A stretch of 64,000 bases of DNA from Pseudomonadota bacterium (GCA_021847015.1 JAJZVW010000004.1:1-64000), one strand, 5' to 3'; shown: positions 28,523-42,783, numbered from the stretch's first letter. The notes: a model not told the origin generated them from the letters alone. Made by a program: numbers and translations.

Positions 28523-30919
28523 CTAGCTCCGCAGCACGCCGCCGGTCGCCTTGGCGACGGCGTCGACGATCTTCCTGGCCACGGCCTCGATCTCCTCGTC
28601 GGTGAGGGTCTTCTCCACCGGCTGCAAGGTCACGGAGAGCGCCAGTGATTTCTTGCCCTCGCCCACGCCGGGGCCTTCATACACGTCGAAGATGCGCGCG
28701 TCGGCCACCAGCGCCTTGTCGGCACCCTTGGCCGCCCGCACCAGGGAATCGGCCGGGACGGGGGCATCCACCACGAAGGCGAAATCCCGCTCCACGGGCT
28801 GGAACGGCGACAGGCGCAGCAGCGGCCTGGCCTTGGTCGCCTTGGCCTTGACCGGGGGAATGGCTTCGAGGAAGACCTCGAATGCCGCCACCGGCCCCTT
28901 GACATCCATCCTGGCCAGTGTGCCGGGATGCAGTTCGCCAAAGACGGCGACGGCCTTGTTGCCCAGCCGGAGCGTGCCCGAACGGCCGGGGTGATACCAG
29001 GCCGGCGCCTCGGGCGCGACCATCAGCGATTCGGTGTTCATCCCCGCCGCCGCCAACGCCGCCAGGGCATCGGCCTTGGCGTCGAAGACATCGGCCGCAC
29101 GCTGCGTCACCGCCCAATGCCGGGGCGCAGCCGCGCCCGCACGAATGCCGGCGGCCACGGCGCGCTGCTGCCCCGGTTCGGGACCGTCGAATTGCGGTCC
29201 GATCTCGAATAGCCCCAAATCCCTGAAACCCCGGTCGGCGTTCCGCCCGGCGGCGGCCACCAGATTGGGCAGCAGCGAGGGGCGCATCATGTCGAGGTCG
29301 CTGGAAATCGGATTGGCGAGCCGCATGGCCGGATCGCCACCGCCGAACAGGCCGGACTGGGCCGCCGGCAGGAACGACCACGTCACCGTCTCCACCAATC
29401 CCCGCGCGGCAAGCTGCCGGCGCACCCAGCCCTGGCGGCGCTGCGCCGGCGTCAGAACGGGCTTGGCGATCGAGGGGCGCGGCAGGGACACCGCCGGAAT
29501 GGCGTCGAAGCCGTTGACGCGGATGACCTCTTCCACGAGGTCGTGCTCGGCGGCGATGTCGCCGCGCCAGGACGGCGGCGCCACCAGCAGGCCGTCGGCA
29601 TGCTCGGAAACGGCGCACCCCAGGGCGCGCAGGATGTCTTCCTGCCTGGCCTTGGCGACGGCGACGCCCCCGAGTTCCTCGACCCGCCCGGGGCGCATGA
29701 CGACGGCGGTGCGCCAATCCGGTTCGGCCCCCGCGACGACCAGCTCCGACGCCTCGCCGCCGCACACGGACAGGATCATGCGCGTGGCGATCTCGGCCCC
29801 GGCCTGGACGAACGCGGGATCGACGCCGCGTTCGAACCGGAAGCGGGCATCCGACAGGATCTCCAGCTTGCGGCCGGTGGCGGCGGTGCGGATCGGATCG
29901 AAATAGGCGGCTTCGAGGAACACGTCGACGGTCGAATCCGTGCAGCCGGACGCCTCGCCGCCGATGATGCCGGCCAGAGCCTCGGGGCCGGAATCGTCGG
30001 CGATGACCGTCATGGACCCGTCCAGGGCATAGGTCTTGCCGTTGAGAGCGGCCAGCGTTTCGCCACCCTGCGCCAGCCGCGCGCGGATGTCGCCCTTGAC
30101 TTTGGCCGCGTCGAAGACGTGGAGAGGGCGGGCCAGATCGAAGGTGATGTAGTTGGTGATGTCCACCAGGGCCGAGATCGGCCGCAGGCCGATGGCGGTC
30201 AGGCGATCCTTGAGCCATTGCGGGCTTTCGCCGTTCCTGACGCCGCGGATGAAGCGGCCGGCGAACAGGGGGCAGGCCGACGAAGCCTCGGGTGCGAAGT
30301 CCAGGCGGACGCCGATCGGGCTCTTGAACGCGCCCGGTACCGGCGCCGTATCCAGGGGCTTCAGGGTGCCGAGCCCCGATGCCGCCAAATCCCGCGCCAC
30401 CCCGCGCACGCCCAAGCAGTCGGCGCGGTTGGGGGTGATGGAAATCTCGATCACCGGATCGAAGCTCATCACATCGACCAGCCGCGCGCCCACCGGCGTA
30501 TCCTCGGCCAATTCGGCGATGCCCTCGTGGTCCTCGCCCAGCTTCAATTCACGCCAGGAGCACATCATCCCCTGGCTCTCGACACCGCGCACGTTGCCCT
30601 TCTTGAGCACGTCGCCGGTGACGGGGATATAGGTCCCCGGACGGGCGAGGATGACCTTGAGGCCGGCACGGGCGTTGGGTGCCCCGCACACCACCTGGAT
30701 GGTCTCGGCTCCGGTGGCGACCTTGCACACCCGCAGGCGGTCGGCGTTGGGGTGTTTCTCGGCCTCCAGCACATGGCCGACGATGAACCCGGAGAGTTCC
30801 CTGGCCGGGTCCTCGACGCCCTCGACCTCCAGGCCCAGCATGGTGAGGCGCCGGCCGATCTCGTCCGGCGACGCATCGGTGTCGAGATGCTCGCGGAGCC
30901 AGGACAGGGTGAATTTCAT
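28523..30919 (-). CDS. pheT: Phenylalanyl-tRNA synthetase beta subunit
   Basis: A 798-residue protein from [12 protein letters not shown], the standard beginning. A tRNA-binding OB domain ([17 protein letters not shown], about 50-70), the B3/B4 editing core, the B5 domain and a C-terminal ferredoxin-like anticodon-binding domain ([13 protein letters not shown] onward, about 705-798) follow in the normal order. With PheS it forms the alpha2-beta2 enzyme that charges tRNA-Phe. Its ATG overlaps the pheS stop (ATGA), so the two are translationally coupled. Confidence 0.97.
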   Translation of the reverse strand: MKFTLSWLREHLDTDASPDEIGRRLTMLGLEVEGVEDPARELSGFIVGHVLEAEKHPNADRLRVCKVATGAETIQVVCGAPNARAGLKVILARPGTYIPVTGDVLKKGNVRGVESQGMMCSWRELKLGEDHEGIAELAEDTPVGARLVDVMSFDPVIEISITPNRADCLGVRGVARDLAASGLGTLKPLDTAPVPGAFKSPIGVRLDFAPEASSACPLFAGRFIRGVRNGESPQWLKDRLTAIGLRPISALVDITNYITFDLARPLHVFDAAKVKGDIRARLAQGGETLAALNGKTYALDGSMTVIADDSGPEALAGIIGGEASGCTDSTVDVFLEAAYFDPIRTAATGRKLEILSDARFRFERGVDPAFVQAGAEIATRMILSVCGGEASELVVAGAEPDWRTAVVMRPGRVEELGGVAVAKARQEDILRALGCAVSEHADGLLVAPPSWRGDIAAEHDLVEEVIRVNGFDAIPAVSLPRPSIAKPVLTPAQRRQGWVRRQLAARGLVETVTWSFLPAAQSGLFGGGDPAMRLANPISSDLDMMRPSLLPNLVAAAGRNADRGFRDLGLFEIGPQFDGPEPGQQRAVAAGIRAGAAAPRHWAVTQRAADVFDAKADALAALAAAGMNTESLMVAPEAPAWYHPGRSGTLRLGNKAVAVFGELHPGTLARMDVKGPVAAFEVFLEAIPPVKAKATKARPLLRLSPFQPVERDFAFVVDAPVPADSLVRAAKGADKALVADARIFDVYEGPGVGEGKKSLALSVTLQPVEKTLTDEEIEAVARKIVDAVAKATGGVLRS

Positions 30920-32040
30920 CGGGTCAGCCCTCCGGACAGCGTCGGCACGTCGATCGGCAGGAAGCCGTAATGTTCGAGCCATCGCAGGTCGGAATCGAAG
31001 AAGGTGCGCAGGTCGGGAATGCCGTATTTCAGCATCGCCACCCGTTCGACCCCCATGCCGAAGGCGAAACCCTGATACTCGTGGGGATCGATGCCGCAGG
31101 CGCGCAGCACGTTGGGATGGACCATGCCGCAGCCGAGGATTTCCAGCCAGCCCTTGCCCGTGGGCGTAGGCCCGCTATCGTTTTCGGATTGCGCGCCTTC
31201 GCGCGCGTAGCCGATCTTCAGTTCGCCCCCCTCGCGCGAGCAGCCGATGTCCACCTCGGCCGAGGGTTCGGTGAACGGGAAGAAACTGGGGCGGAAGCGC
31301 ACGGGAACGTCGTCGACCTCGAAGAAGCTGCGCACGAACTCGATCAGGCAGCCCTTGAGGTGTCCCATGTGGGTCGCCTTGTCGATGACCAGCCCCTCCA
31401 CCTGATGGAACATCGGGGTGTGGGTCATGTCGGAATCGCAGCGATAGGTGCGCCCCGGGGCGATGATGCGGATGGGGGGCTTCTCGGTCAGCATGGTGCG
31501 GATCTGCACCGGCGAGGTATGGGTGCGCAGCAGGTTGCGCGTGCCGTCCGGCTTTTCGCCGAAATAGAAGGTGTCGTGCATCTGCCGGGCCGGATGCTCG
31601 GCGGGGATGTTCAGCGCGGTGAAGTTATGGAAGTCGTCCTCGATGTCGGGACCTTCGGCCACGGCGAAGCCCATCTGGGCGAAGATGGCGGCGATCTCCT
31701 CCATCACCTGCGAAATCGGATGGACCCGGCCCTGGCGCTCGGGGCGCACCGGCAAGGTGACATCCACCCGCTCGCGCGCCAGCCGCTCGTCCAGCGCCTT
31801 GGCGTCCAGTTCCCCTTTGCGGACGGCGATGGCGGCGGCGACCTCGTCCTTGACGGCGTTCAGCGCGGCGCCGGCCGCCTTGCGCTCGTCCGCGGTCATG
31901 GCGCCCAGACGGCTCATCAGGCCCGAAATCGCGCCCTTTTTCCCCAGAGCGGCGACGCGCGCGGCGTCCAGCGCCTCCAGGGTCGCCGCCCCAGCCACGG
32001 CCGCCAGGGCTTCGGCGCGGATGTTGTCGAGTTCGTCCAT
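30916..32040 (-). CDS. pheS: Phenylalanyl-tRNA synthetase alpha subunit
   Basis: A 374-residue protein from [12 protein letters not shown]. The N-terminal helical coiled coil is followed by the class II catalytic core: [19 protein letters not shown], motif 2 at [10 protein letters not shown] and [20 protein letters not shown], and motif 3 [20 protein letters not shown] near the end. Normal length. It lies between rplT and pheT; the 101-base gap to rplT contains G+C-rich inverted repeats that might attenuate transcription. Confidence 0.97.
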   Translation of the reverse strand: MDELDNIRAEALAAVAGAATLEALDAARVAALGKKGAISGLMSRLGAMTADERKAAGAALNAVKDEVAAAIAVRKGELDAKALDERLARERVDVTLPVRPERQGRVHPISQVMEEIAAIFAQMGFAVAEGPDIEDDFHNFTALNIPAEHPARQMHDTFYFGEKPDGTRNLLRTHTSPVQIRTMLTEKPPIRIIAPGRTYRCDSDMTHTPMFHQVEGLVIDKATHMGHLKGCLIEFVRSFFEVDDVPVRFRPSFFPFTEPSAEVDIGCSREGGELKIGYAREGAQSENDSGPTPTGKGWLEILGCGMVHPNVLRACGIDPHEYQGFAFGMGVERVAMLKYGIPDLRTFFDSDLRWLEHYGFLPIDVPTLSGGLTR

Positions 32041-32141
32041 CGGGTTCCTCACCAATACCGCCGGCTTCGCGGGCGTTTTACGCGAAAAGGGGCCGCACCT
32101 TACGGGCGACCCCTCCACGAAAAAACCGGCTGTCGAAAGCC

Positions 32142-32498
32142 TTACTGGAGGGCGGCCTGGGCCTTACCGACCAGCGCCTTGAAGGCCTCGGGCTCGCGGG
32201 TCGCGATATCGGACAGGACCTTGCGGTCGAGCGCGATCCCCGCCTTCTTGAGGCCATCCATGAAACGCGAATAGGTCATCCCGTGGGTGCGGACGCCGGC
32301 GTTGATGCGCTGGATCCACAGGGAGCGGAAATTGCGCTTGCGGACGCGGCGATCGCGATAGGCATAGCGCAGCGCCTTTTCGACCTTTTCGATCGCGACG
32401 CGGAAACAGGTGCTGGCGCGGCCGCGATAGCCCTTGGCCAGCTTGAGAATCTTCTTGTGGCGGGCGTGCGTGGTGACGCCCCGCTTGACGCGAGCCAT
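32142..32498 (-). CDS. rplT: 50S ribosomal protein L20
   Basis: A 118-residue protein, standard length, beginning [20 protein letters not shown] with the very basic N-terminal tail that threads into 23S rRNA and the [13 protein letters not shown] continuation. It is needed early in large-subunit assembly and in many bacteria represses its own operon. It follows rpmI by three bases. Confidence 0.97.
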   Translation of the reverse strand: MARVKRGVTTHARHKKILKLAKGYRGRASTCFRVAIEKVEKALRYAYRDRRVRKRNFRSLWIQRINAGVRTHGMTYSRFMDGLKKAGIALDRKVLSDIATREPEAFKALVGKAQAALQ

Positions 32499-32501
32499 GG
32501 C

Positions 32502-32705
32502 TTAGTCTCCGTAGGGCAGGTAGTGCTTCTTGACCTTGTCGGCGTCACCCTCGAACAGGATGAACGTGCCGCGGGCCGTGCGCTTCATGTCCTGCGGCTT
32601 CTGCGAGAGGCAGTGGCGCTTGTAGGCCACGTTGCCCTTCACCTTGCCGGTCGCGGTGAGCTTGAACCGCTTCTTGGCGGAGCTCTTCGTCTTCAGCTTG
32701 GGCAT
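32502..32705 (-). CDS. rpmI: 50S ribosomal protein L35
   Basis: A 67-residue protein beginning [20 protein letters not shown], the conserved L35 N-terminus, and ending in KKHYLPYGD. It is the first gene of rpmI-rplT-pheS-pheT. The start is the internal ATG; an open extension upstream is not part of the family. infC, which often precedes it, is not present in the sequence upstream. Confidence 0.96.
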   Translation of the reverse strand: MPKLKTKSSAKKRFKLTATGKVKGNVAYKRHCLSQKPQDMKRTARGTFILFEGDADKVKKHYLPYGD

Positions 32706-32866
32706 TTTCGCTTTTCCTCGGGTGCTGGATGTCGAGCGATGCGCGAGCGGCAAGGCATGCCCTTACAGGCCCTGTCCGCTCTGAGAAGCGACGCTTATAT
32801 CGGCAAGCCGGCCCGATTGCAAGGCCGGTGCGCCAGCAGTTTTCATTATGCGCTCTCGCTCATGAT

Positions 32867-32950
32867 GTCATCCCGACCGAGCGTGAGCGAGCGGAGGGAT
32901 CCTTCACCCGACAATGCCGGAAAGATCCCTCGCCCGCGGCTCGGGATGAC
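32867..32950. repeat. Palindromic intergenic element
   Basis: Outer arms GTCATCCCGA and TCGGGATGAC, with inner arms AGGGATCCTTC and GAAAGATCCCT, make an 84-base imperfect inverted repeat. It is the GTCATCCCGA-type dispersed element common in this bacterial group and lies upstream of rpmI. Confidence 0.75.
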
Positions 32951-32994
32951 GACGAAAACCCCATGATGAGAACTGCTGCCGGTGCGCGGGGCCG

Positions 32995-33609
32995 TCAGAC
33001 CCCGCCTTCCACCGTGGTATGCGCCCGCGGGCGCACGTCCCGCCGCGTCCACAGCAGCGAAGCGATCCCTTCCGCCCGGCGCAGCGCCTTGTCGAGGGTC
33101 GCCATGGTCCGGGTCAGATCGGGGGTGTCGTCGCCCAGAAAGGCGCGCAAGACGTAGAGGTAGATGCCCATCAAGCCCTCAAGACGAGCCATCCCGCCAA
33201 GCCCGGACGAGGACAGTCCGGCCGCCTCCAGGGCCAGCGCCATCGACCGCAGGAAGCGCCGGGCGCCGCAGAACAGGGTGAGGGGATCGTCGCCGGATTC
33301 CCGGAGGATGACCATGAGGGCGTGCCGATCCGGCGCCATGGCCTCGAACCGGCGCATCAACACCTCGAACAGGCGGTCGCGGGCAACCTCTCCCGGCTCG
33401 GGTCCGGCGGCCAGCATGCGGCTGTCGACCGAGCGGAAATAGGCGTCGAGCAGGGCCGCCTTCGAGGGAAAACGCTCGGCCAAGTCGGCGAGCGGCAGTT
33501 GCGCGCGTTCGGCGATATCCGCCAGCGAGAGGGAGCGCCACCCCCGCTCGGCCGCGAGTGCGAGGGCGGCGGCGATTGCGGCATCGGCGACGTGCGGTTT
33601 CTTTGCCAT
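32995..33609 (-). CDS. TetR-family transcriptional regulator
   Basis: A 204-residue protein. The N-terminal helix-turn-helix is clear (AERGWRSLSLADIAERAQLP, then LAERFPSKAALLDAYF), followed by an all-helical ligand domain with GARRFLRSMALALEAAG. The start MAKKPHVAD is chosen because the family homology begins there. It is divergent from the aminotransferase gene, with 227 bases between, and may control it or itself. Ligand unknown. Confidence 0.82.
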   Translation of the reverse strand: MAKKPHVADAAIAAALALAAERGWRSLSLADIAERAQLPLADLAERFPSKAALLDAYFRSVDSRMLAAGPEPGEVARDRLFEVLMRRFEAMAPDRHALMVILRESGDDPLTLFCGARRFLRSMALALEAAGLSSSGLGGMARLEGLMGIYLYVLRAFLGDDTPDLTRTMATLDKALRRAEGIASLLWTRRDVRPRAHTTVEGGV

Positions 33610-33833
33610 GATCAGGTTCCCGGACAGCGAGGACGTGTTGGCGGACGGCACCTTTGGCGATTCCATGAATCTAGGTCGCGCAGCGGTTCCGGCAATCTCC
33701 CCAAGAGACGGTCGCCTCCCCCGTCGGATGGGGATTCCCCGCCAAAAGTGCATGGCGGGAAAATCGTCGTAATCGCTTGCGAACGCTCGGCCCCCGACGT
33801 TACTTTCGCCCCACAGGATTCCCAGCGGGGTAG

Positions 33834-35039
<1,206 letters not shown>

Positions 35040-35081
35040 CGGCACGGGGACGCCCCCGCCACCGGGCGCCGTCGAACCCGT

Positions 35082-37796
35082 TCATTGCGTCGGCACAAGA
35101 CCGCCCGCCGCCAATTTGCGCGCGATCCAGTGTCCCATCGCCTCGTTCGGCCCGCCGTCCGCTTTCACGCGGCAGACATCGTCGCCGCTGTCGATCACGG
35201 TAACGGGAGCGCGGACGTCCTCGACGTGAAGATCGCCCTGCTGGCCCTGCTGCGTCCTGCCCTGGACATGGACGATACGGGCGCCCCCTGCGGATATGTC
35301 GGCCAGTTCCCCCTCGACCTGGCCGTGAGCGCAGGCGACCCTGGCGTCGGCCTTGACCGCATACCGTTGATTGGTGCGGCGATCGACCTCGGGCGTCGCC
35401 GTGCGGACCACCCTGGTCAACACCTGCCCGAGCTCGGCGACCTGCTCGGCCATGGCCTCCAGCAGGGTCTCGACCATCGCCGCCTGCTTGCCGGTCGATG
35501 AGGCTTCGCTGGCGACGGCGACGATGCGCTCGGTCACCTCCTGCGCCGCCTGCGCCGATTGTTGGACATTGCGGGCGATCTCCCCGGTGGCGGCGTCCTG
35601 TTCCTCGACGGCGGCTGCCACCGAAGTGGCGATCTCCTCGACGCCATGGATGTCTTCCACCACGTCGGCGATCGCCGAGGTCACCCGCTGCGCCATCTCC
35701 TTCAGCGTGGTGATGCGGGCGGTGATGTCCTCGGTCTGCCGGGCGGTCTGGTTGGCCAGGTTCTTGACCTCGTGGGCCACCACGGCGAATCCCTTGCCGG
35801 CATCGCCGGCGCGCGCCGCCTCGATGGTCGCGTTGAGCGCGAGCAGGTTGGTCTGGCTGGCGATTTGGGCAATGACCTGGACGACGTCGTCGATGGCCGC
35901 CATCGCCTGGGCCAAGCTGGCAACCGTGGCCGAGGCGTTGCCGGCGGCGTCGACCGCCTCGCCGACCATCGCCTTGGACCGTTCGACCTGTGCCGCGATT
36001 TCGCGGATCGAGGCCGAGAGCTGTTCCGAAGCCCCGGCGACCGCCTGCGCGTTGGCGAGGCTCTGCTCGGCCGCGGCGGCGACGCGCTGGGCGTTTTCCT
36101 CGACGCAGGCAGCCGATTGGGCCATGCGCGCGGCGGTGCTGCCGACCCGCCGACTTTCCTCTCCGACCCGGCTTACCACGCCCGAGGTCTGGGTCTCGAT
36201 CGTGTCCGCCATGGTAAGGAGCGCCTGGCGGCGGGCTTCCTCGCTGGCGCGGCGCTGCTCTTCCTGTTCCGCCGTCAACCGCTCGACGGACAGGGCCTGT
36301 TGCTGGAATACCAGCAGGGCACGGGCCATTTCCCCGATCTCGTCGCTGCGTTCCAGGGACGGAATGACGATTCCGGCCTGGCCGCCGGCGAGATCGCGCA
36401 TGGCCGCGGTCAGGCGGATCGTGGGGCCGACGATACCGCGGATGATGAGGGTGGTGAGCAGCCCGGTCGCCAGCAGGGCGGCGGCGGTCAGGCCGTTGAA
36501 CACGGCAAGCCGATGATCGGCCTGATCGAGCGCGGCGTCGGCGGCCTGAGCCAGGGCGCCGACGGCTGCCGTTTCGATGCGCCCAATCCCGTCCACATGG
36601 CGGGATGCCACGGTCAGCCAATCCTGCGGGGATACGCCGGTTGCGTTCCCCGCCAGCAGCCGCTCTTTGAGCGATTGGAAGCCCTCGTCATTGGTCGTGA
36701 ACAGGGAGCCAAAGGTCTTGAGCCACGATTCCGGCAAATTGGCGACCGCGACGGCGAGATGTTCCCGCTCGGCGGCCGCCTGATCGACGAACGTGTCGTG
36801 GGCGGCGGCGATCGTCCCGTCGGCGAGGGCACCGGCGCCCTCCCCACGGAACCGCGCGGCCGCCTCCTTGGCCTGGGCGACATTGTCGAGCACCGAAAAC
36901 GCCGCGCGCAGATCGGCGGAGGCGCCCGGCGGCATCGCCGACTCGCCGGCTACAAGCAGGGCGTCGATGGCGGTGCCGTAGAAGGTGAGGATGTCGTCGG
37001 AGGACATCGCGCCCAACTGCGGGCGGATGTCGTCGAGATGGCGGACGATGTCGCCGGCGGTGCCGAACCGTTCCAGCCCCGCGTCCGGCGGATCGTTGGC
37101 CGTGGCGAGAGAGCGGTCGAAGTCGGCAAGGGCCGCCCGTGTCGCGGCCTGCGCCGCGTCGAGCGGCCGGCGCCCGACCGAAAGCGCCTGTTCCCTCTCA
37201 AGCGAATCGGCCAGGGACGTCGCGGCGCCGATGACGGCGGCGATGCGATGAATGTGTCCGGCTTTCCGCGCGGTCCGCATCAGGGAGACATCCGTCCAGC
37301 CGGCGACGAGAACGACCAGCAGAGCGGGGATCGCCACCACGGTCCATACCCGCGCCGAAACCCTTCCGGCCCAAAAGCGGCACAGACGCCGCCACAGGCG
37401 GGATACCCGGCGGTTGCTGCCGGAACACTCGGTGGCGGCGTCGCGCTGCCAGCGGACCAGGGCACCGGACAGCGCGTCGGCCGCTTGGGCGAAGGCACCC
37501 TCCGCCAAGTCGGCTTGGGCGCCATGCGTATCGCCACCCAACGCCTTCGAAAGGCTTGAGGCCGCCGCCCGGTGAAAGTCGGCATGCAGGCGCACGACGG
37601 TGCGATACTCGCGGGAATCGCGAACCGAACCCGGCAGCGACGGGTCATGCAACCATGTGCCGAAGGCGCAACGGTGGTCGTCACCCACATCTTCCGGCTT
37701 GTACTCGCTATACCCGCTGTCAATGGTCTGCCGGATGCGCGTCTTCCACGCGGCATGCGCCCCGAACGCCTTGGCGACCTCCTCGTTGATCCCCAT
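35082..37796 (-). CDS. Methyl-accepting chemotaxis protein with N-terminal CZB and C-terminal PilZ domains
   Basis: A 904-residue chemoreceptor; GGGGGAGGAG precedes the chosen ATG. Residues 8-120 look like a zinc-binding CZB domain ([26 protein letters not shown]). A membrane segment ([18 protein letters not shown]) leads to a periplasmic domain of the nitrate-sensor kind, a second membrane segment ([16 protein letters not shown]), HAMP, and the signalling hairpin with its tip [20 protein letters not shown] and [16 protein letters not shown]. The last ~90 residues hold a PilZ c-di-GMP-binding pattern ([10 protein letters not shown], then [10 protein letters not shown]). It would signal to a CheA kinase, possibly tuned by zinc and c-di-GMP. 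Confidence 0.88.
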   Translation of the reverse strand: MGINEEVAKAFGAHAAWKTRIRQTIDSGYSEYKPEDVGDDHRCAFGTWLHDPSLPGSVRDSREYRTVVRLHADFHRAAASSLSKALGGDTHGAQADLAEGAFAQAADALSGALVRWQRDAATECSGSNRRVSRLWRRLCRFWAGRVSARVWTVVAIPALLVVLVAGWTDVSLMRTARKAGHIHRIAAVIGAATSLADSLEREQALSVGRRPLDAAQAATRAALADFDRSLATANDPPDAGLERFGTAGDIVRHLDDIRPQLGAMSSDDILTFYGTAIDALLVAGESAMPPGASADLRAAFSVLDNVAQAKEAAARFRGEGAGALADGTIAAAHDTFVDQAAAEREHLAVAVANLPESWLKTFGSLFTTNDEGFQSLKERLLAGNATGVSPQDWLTVASRHVDGIGRIETAAVGALAQAADAALDQADHRLAVFNGLTAAALLATGLLTTLIIRGIVGPTIRLTAAMRDLAGGQAGIVIPSLERSDEIGEMARALLVFQQQALSVERLTAEQEEQRRASEEARRQALLTMADTIETQTSGVVSRVGEESRRVGSTAARMAQSAACVEENAQRVAAAAEQSLANAQAVAGASEQLSASIREIAAQVERSKAMVGEAVDAAGNASATVASLAQAMAAIDDVVQVIAQIASQTNLLALNATIEAARAGDAGKGFAVVAHEVKNLANQTARQTEDITARITTLKEMAQRVTSAIADVVEDIHGVEEIATSVAAAVEEQDAATGEIARNVQQSAQAAQEVTERIVAVASEASSTGKQAAMVETLLEAMAEQVAELGQVLTRVVRTATPEVDRRTNQRYAVKADARVACAHGQVEGELADISAGGARIVHVQGRTQQGQQGDLHVEDVRAPVTVIDSGDDVCRVKADGGPNEAMGHWIARKLAAGGLVPTQ

Positions 37797-37885
37797 GCTC
37801 CTCCCCCGAAGATATGTTTTCAACGCGAGTGGGGTGTATATCGCAATACTCCAGGCTCTACTAGTTGGATAAAAATCCTCTCAAA

Positions 37886-37901
37886 ATTCTATATATAGAA
37901 T
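37886..37901. promoter_or_regulatory. 16-bp AT-rich palindrome upstream of the chemoreceptor gene
   Basis: ATTCTATATATAGAAT is a perfect palindrome in an unusually AT-rich patch between the chemoreceptor and the tRNA gene. It could be a regulator site or part of a promoter. The rest of 37797-38177 shows no gene. Confidence 0.4.
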
Positions 37902-38177
37902 ATATCGAGAGTGGCTATCGGCATCGTCGGAAGCAATGCTGTGCGCAATACAGCCGAATACCGAAATGCGGCATCTCTCGAACTTCCGTGGACTCCCGCG
38001 TCCACGATCCGCGGATGGTTTTGGCGGCCGAAGCCGGTCAGTTCGCAACGCTTTGGAGATTGCCGGCTTGCGCATGCAGCCACCGCGCCGAACGCCGTCG
38101 ATGCGCTCGGTCTTCGATCTTGTCCGCGCGCAAGCGATGATCGGCGGGGGTCATGGAGGGAGCGGGGGAGGACGGTG

Positions 38178-38253
38178 TGGTGGGCCCGGCAGGACTCGAA
38201 CCTGCAACCAGACCGTTATGAGCGGCCGGCTCTAACCATTGAGCTACAGGCCC
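38178..38253 (-). tRNA. tRNA with CAU anticodon, probably tRNA-Ile2 (lysidine-modified)
   Basis: A 76-nucleotide cloverleaf with encoded CCA. Acceptor arms GGGCCTG and CGGGCCC pair with one wobble, the D arm is AGCTCAATGGTTAGAGC, the anticodon stem GGCCG/CGGTC holds the loop CTCATAA, and the T arm is GCAGG-TTCGAGT-CCTGC. Positions 4 and 5 are C pairing with G, the feature read by TilS, which marks the CAU tRNA as isoleucine-type rather than elongator methionine. The assignment is an inference from these identity elements. Confidence 0.85.
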
Positions 38254-38340
38254 CACCGGCGCCGACGATAGCCGACGGTGTGACGATTTCAAGGGATTTG
38301 GACATCCCTCCCCGGCGCGCGGGGAGGGATGCGGAGGGAC

Positions 38341-40320
<1,980 letters not shown>

Positions 40321-40410
40321 TAACACCACCGCTCCTAGAGATACATGCACGCGGACCGCCGCCTCTGCCGTCCCCGGGCGGCTGGGCGGTCCCGCGTACC
40401 GACAAGACCT

Positions 40411-42261
40411 TTACGAGCCCGGCGCCCCCGGGACGCCCGGCTCGTCATCGATATCCACGCCTCGGGCCCGGCTGATCAGCACGGCGGCCAGATAATCGGA
40501 ATTGGCTTCCGACGGGTCCCGGGCGAAAGCCTCGGCAGCCGATCCGGCATCAGCCTGCAATTCCTTCCGCGTGTACAGGGTAAAAATATGCTCCCAGAGT
40601 ACCTTGGCGTCGGAGACGGCATCGGGCCGGGCGATCTTGTATTCATTCGCGTCCAGCAGGGAATCCAGCACTCTGGAAAAACCGTCCGACCGGAGATGGG
40701 CGCAAAGGGCATCCGAGTCAAGGGCGTGAGCCATGTCAAGGTGCTTTAGAATCCCCCGTCTGAGATTGTCAAGCTCCGAATCCGAGAAACCGGTTTCCCC
40801 CAGACGTTCGGCTGCGGTCTCGATCAAGGTAGGATGCTCGATCAGCAGCGCAAGGAGGAAACGTTCCTGACGGACGGCGCCGCCCATCGGCGGCACCGGC
40901 TTGGCCACTCCGGGCAATTTCCCGTCGGGCCCGCGCAGCGCCGATGCCGGGGCGGCGCCCTTGCGCATCGGCCAGCGCGGCGACCCGGCGCGGGCGGGCC
41001 GCAGACCGGCGCGCAGCTTCTCGCGGAACGCCGTCCAGTACTGCCACTTGACGGTATCGTCGGCGATGCCGAACGCCCTGTCCTTCAGCTCCTTCTCCAG
41101 CAGCGCCCGCCGTTCCGGAGTGTCGAGCGCCCGCCCGGCGGATGCCAGTTCCCACACCACATCGACCAGCGGACGCGCGGCATCGAGCACGGCCTGCATC
41201 GCCTGCGCCCCCCGGGATTTGATCAGGCTGTCCGGATCTTCGGGATGGGGGAGAACGGCGAAACGGAGCGACTTGCCGGGTTTGAGGATCGGCAATCCCC
41301 GCTCCGCCGCGCGAGCCATGGCCCGCTGACCGGCGGCATCGCCGTCGAAACACAGCACCGGCTCGTCGGCAAGACGCCACAGCTCCTCGATCTGCTCGAC
41401 GGTGAGAGCGGTGCCGAGCGGCGCCACCGCGTAGCCGAACCCGGCCTGGTGCAGGGCGATCACATCCATGTACCCCTCGACGGCCAGCGCCACCCCGCGC
41501 TCGCGGGCCCGGTCGCGCGCATGGGCGAGGCCGTACAGGGTCGCCCCCTTGTGGAACAGGGGGGTGTCGGGCGAATTGAGGTATTTGGGCTGCCCGTCGC
41601 CGAGCGTGCGCGCCCCGAAGGCGATCACCCGGCCGCGGCGGTCGGTGATGGGGAAGGTCACCCGCCCCCGGAACATGTCGAAGGCGGGACCGCCGCCGTC
41701 CGGCTTCTTCAGCAAGCCCGCTTCGACCAGCAGGGTTTCCGGCAAGGTTTCGCTCATCAGGGCGCTTTTCAGCGCCTCGCGCCCGTCAGGCGCCCAGCCG
41801 AGCCGGAAACGGGCGATGGTCTCGTCGCTGACCCCCCGGCGCCGGAAATAGGCGAGCCCCTCCCGACCGGCGGCCCCGCGAAGCTCGCGCTCGAAGAAGG
41901 CGCAGGCGGCCTCCATGGCGTCGTGCAGCGACGCCCGGCGCGCCTCCTGGCGGCGTTCCTCGGGCGAGGCGACGGGGACGTCGAGCCCCGCCTCCGCCGC
42001 CAGCGTCTCGACCGCCTCGGTAAAGGAAAGGTGGCCGGCGCGCATCGCGAAGCCGATGGCGTCGCCATGGGCGCCGCAGCCGAAGCAGTGATAGAATCCC
42101 TTGTCTTCGTTGACGGTGAAGCTGGGCGTCTTTTCGTTGTGGAACGGGCACAGCCCATGGTGCTCGCGCCCCTTGCGGACCAGCTTCACCCGCCGGCCCA
42201 CGACCGCCGCCAAGGAAACGCGGCTGCGCAAATCTTCAAGAAAGCGTGGCGGAAACGCCAT
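40411..42261 (-). CDS. dnaG: DNA primase
   Basis: A 616-residue protein of normal length. The zinc finger is at about 38-63 (CPFHNEKTPSFTV and YHCFGCGAHGDAIGF), the RNA polymerase core follows with GYMDVIALHQAG and FDGDAAGQRA of the TOPRIM domain, and a helical C-terminus binds DnaB helicase. It makes the RNA primers for replication forks. The stop is 90 bases before the rpoD start on the same strand. Confidence 0.97.
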   Translation of the reverse strand: MAFPPRFLEDLRSRVSLAAVVGRRVKLVRKGREHHGLCPFHNEKTPSFTVNEDKGFYHCFGCGAHGDAIGFAMRAGHLSFTEAVETLAAEAGLDVPVASPEERRQEARRASLHDAMEAACAFFERELRGAAGREGLAYFRRRGVSDETIARFRLGWAPDGREALKSALMSETLPETLLVEAGLLKKPDGGGPAFDMFRGRVTFPITDRRGRVIAFGARTLGDGQPKYLNSPDTPLFHKGATLYGLAHARDRARERGVALAVEGYMDVIALHQAGFGYAVAPLGTALTVEQIEELWRLADEPVLCFDGDAAGQRAMARAAERGLPILKPGKSLRFAVLPHPEDPDSLIKSRGAQAMQAVLDAARPLVDVVWELASAGRALDTPERRALLEKELKDRAFGIADDTVKWQYWTAFREKLRAGLRPARAGSPRWPMRKGAAPASALRGPDGKLPGVAKPVPPMGGAVRQERFLLALLIEHPTLIETAAERLGETGFSDSELDNLRRGILKHLDMAHALDSDALCAHLRSDGFSRVLDSLLDANEYKIARPDAVSDAKVLWEHIFTLYTRKELQADAGSAAEAFARDPSEANSDYLAAVLISRARGVDIDDEPGVPGAPGS

Positions 42262-42324
42262 CGACGCCAGCCCCTTCCAGCTTGCAGCCGGCCCGTCCCG
42301 ATGCCGGGACGGCGCTGCCCGGGA

Positions 42325-42783
42325 TCAACCGCCGAGCGTCGCCTTGACCCGTGCGCTCGCCTTGGTGAAATCCATTTGCCCGGCGAAGCGCTCCTTCAGC
42401 AGGGCCATCACCCGCCCCATGTCCTTCAGGCTGGCGGCCCCGGCCTCGGCCACCACCGCGGCGACCGCCTCGTCCACTTCCTTTTCGGACAGCTGGCGCG
42501 GCAGGAAGCGCTCGATGACGGCGATCTCCTCCTGCTCCTGCTGGGCGAGCTCAAGACGCCCGCCTTGTTCGTAAAGGGCGATGCTTTCGCGGCGCTGCTT
42601 GATCATGGACTGAAGCATCTGCCGGATCTCGTCGTCGCCGACGCCCTCGGAAATCCCCTTCGGCCGGGCGGCGATATCGCGATCTTTCAACGCCGCCAGA
42701 ATCAGGCGCACCGTCGAAACCGTGCGAACATCCTTGGACAGCATTGCGGTTTTCAAGGCGTCGTTGAGCTGCTGGCGCAGCAT
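42325..42783 (-). CDS. GatB/YqeY domain-containing protein
   Basis: A 152-residue protein, beginning LRQQLNDALKTAMLSKD and containing QEQEEIAVIERFLPRQLSEK and LKDMGRVMALLKERFAGQMD, the tail domain shared with GatB amidotransferase subunits. It probably binds tRNA or a protein partner; its precise task is not known. It opens the yqeY-dnaG-rpoD cluster, 63 bases before dnaG. Confidence 0.9.
   Translation of the reverse strand: MLRQQLNDALKTAMLSKDVRTVSTVRLILAALKDRDIAARPKGISEGVGDDEIRQMLQSMIKQRRESIALYEQGGRLELAQQEQEEIAVIERFLPRQLSEKEVDEAVAAVVAEAGAASLKDMGRVMALLKERFAGQMDFTKASARVKATLGG

Noticed and set aside
29543-30970. 475-codon open frame antisense to pheT
   Set aside because: It mirrors a conserved synthetase gene and matches nothing recognisable.
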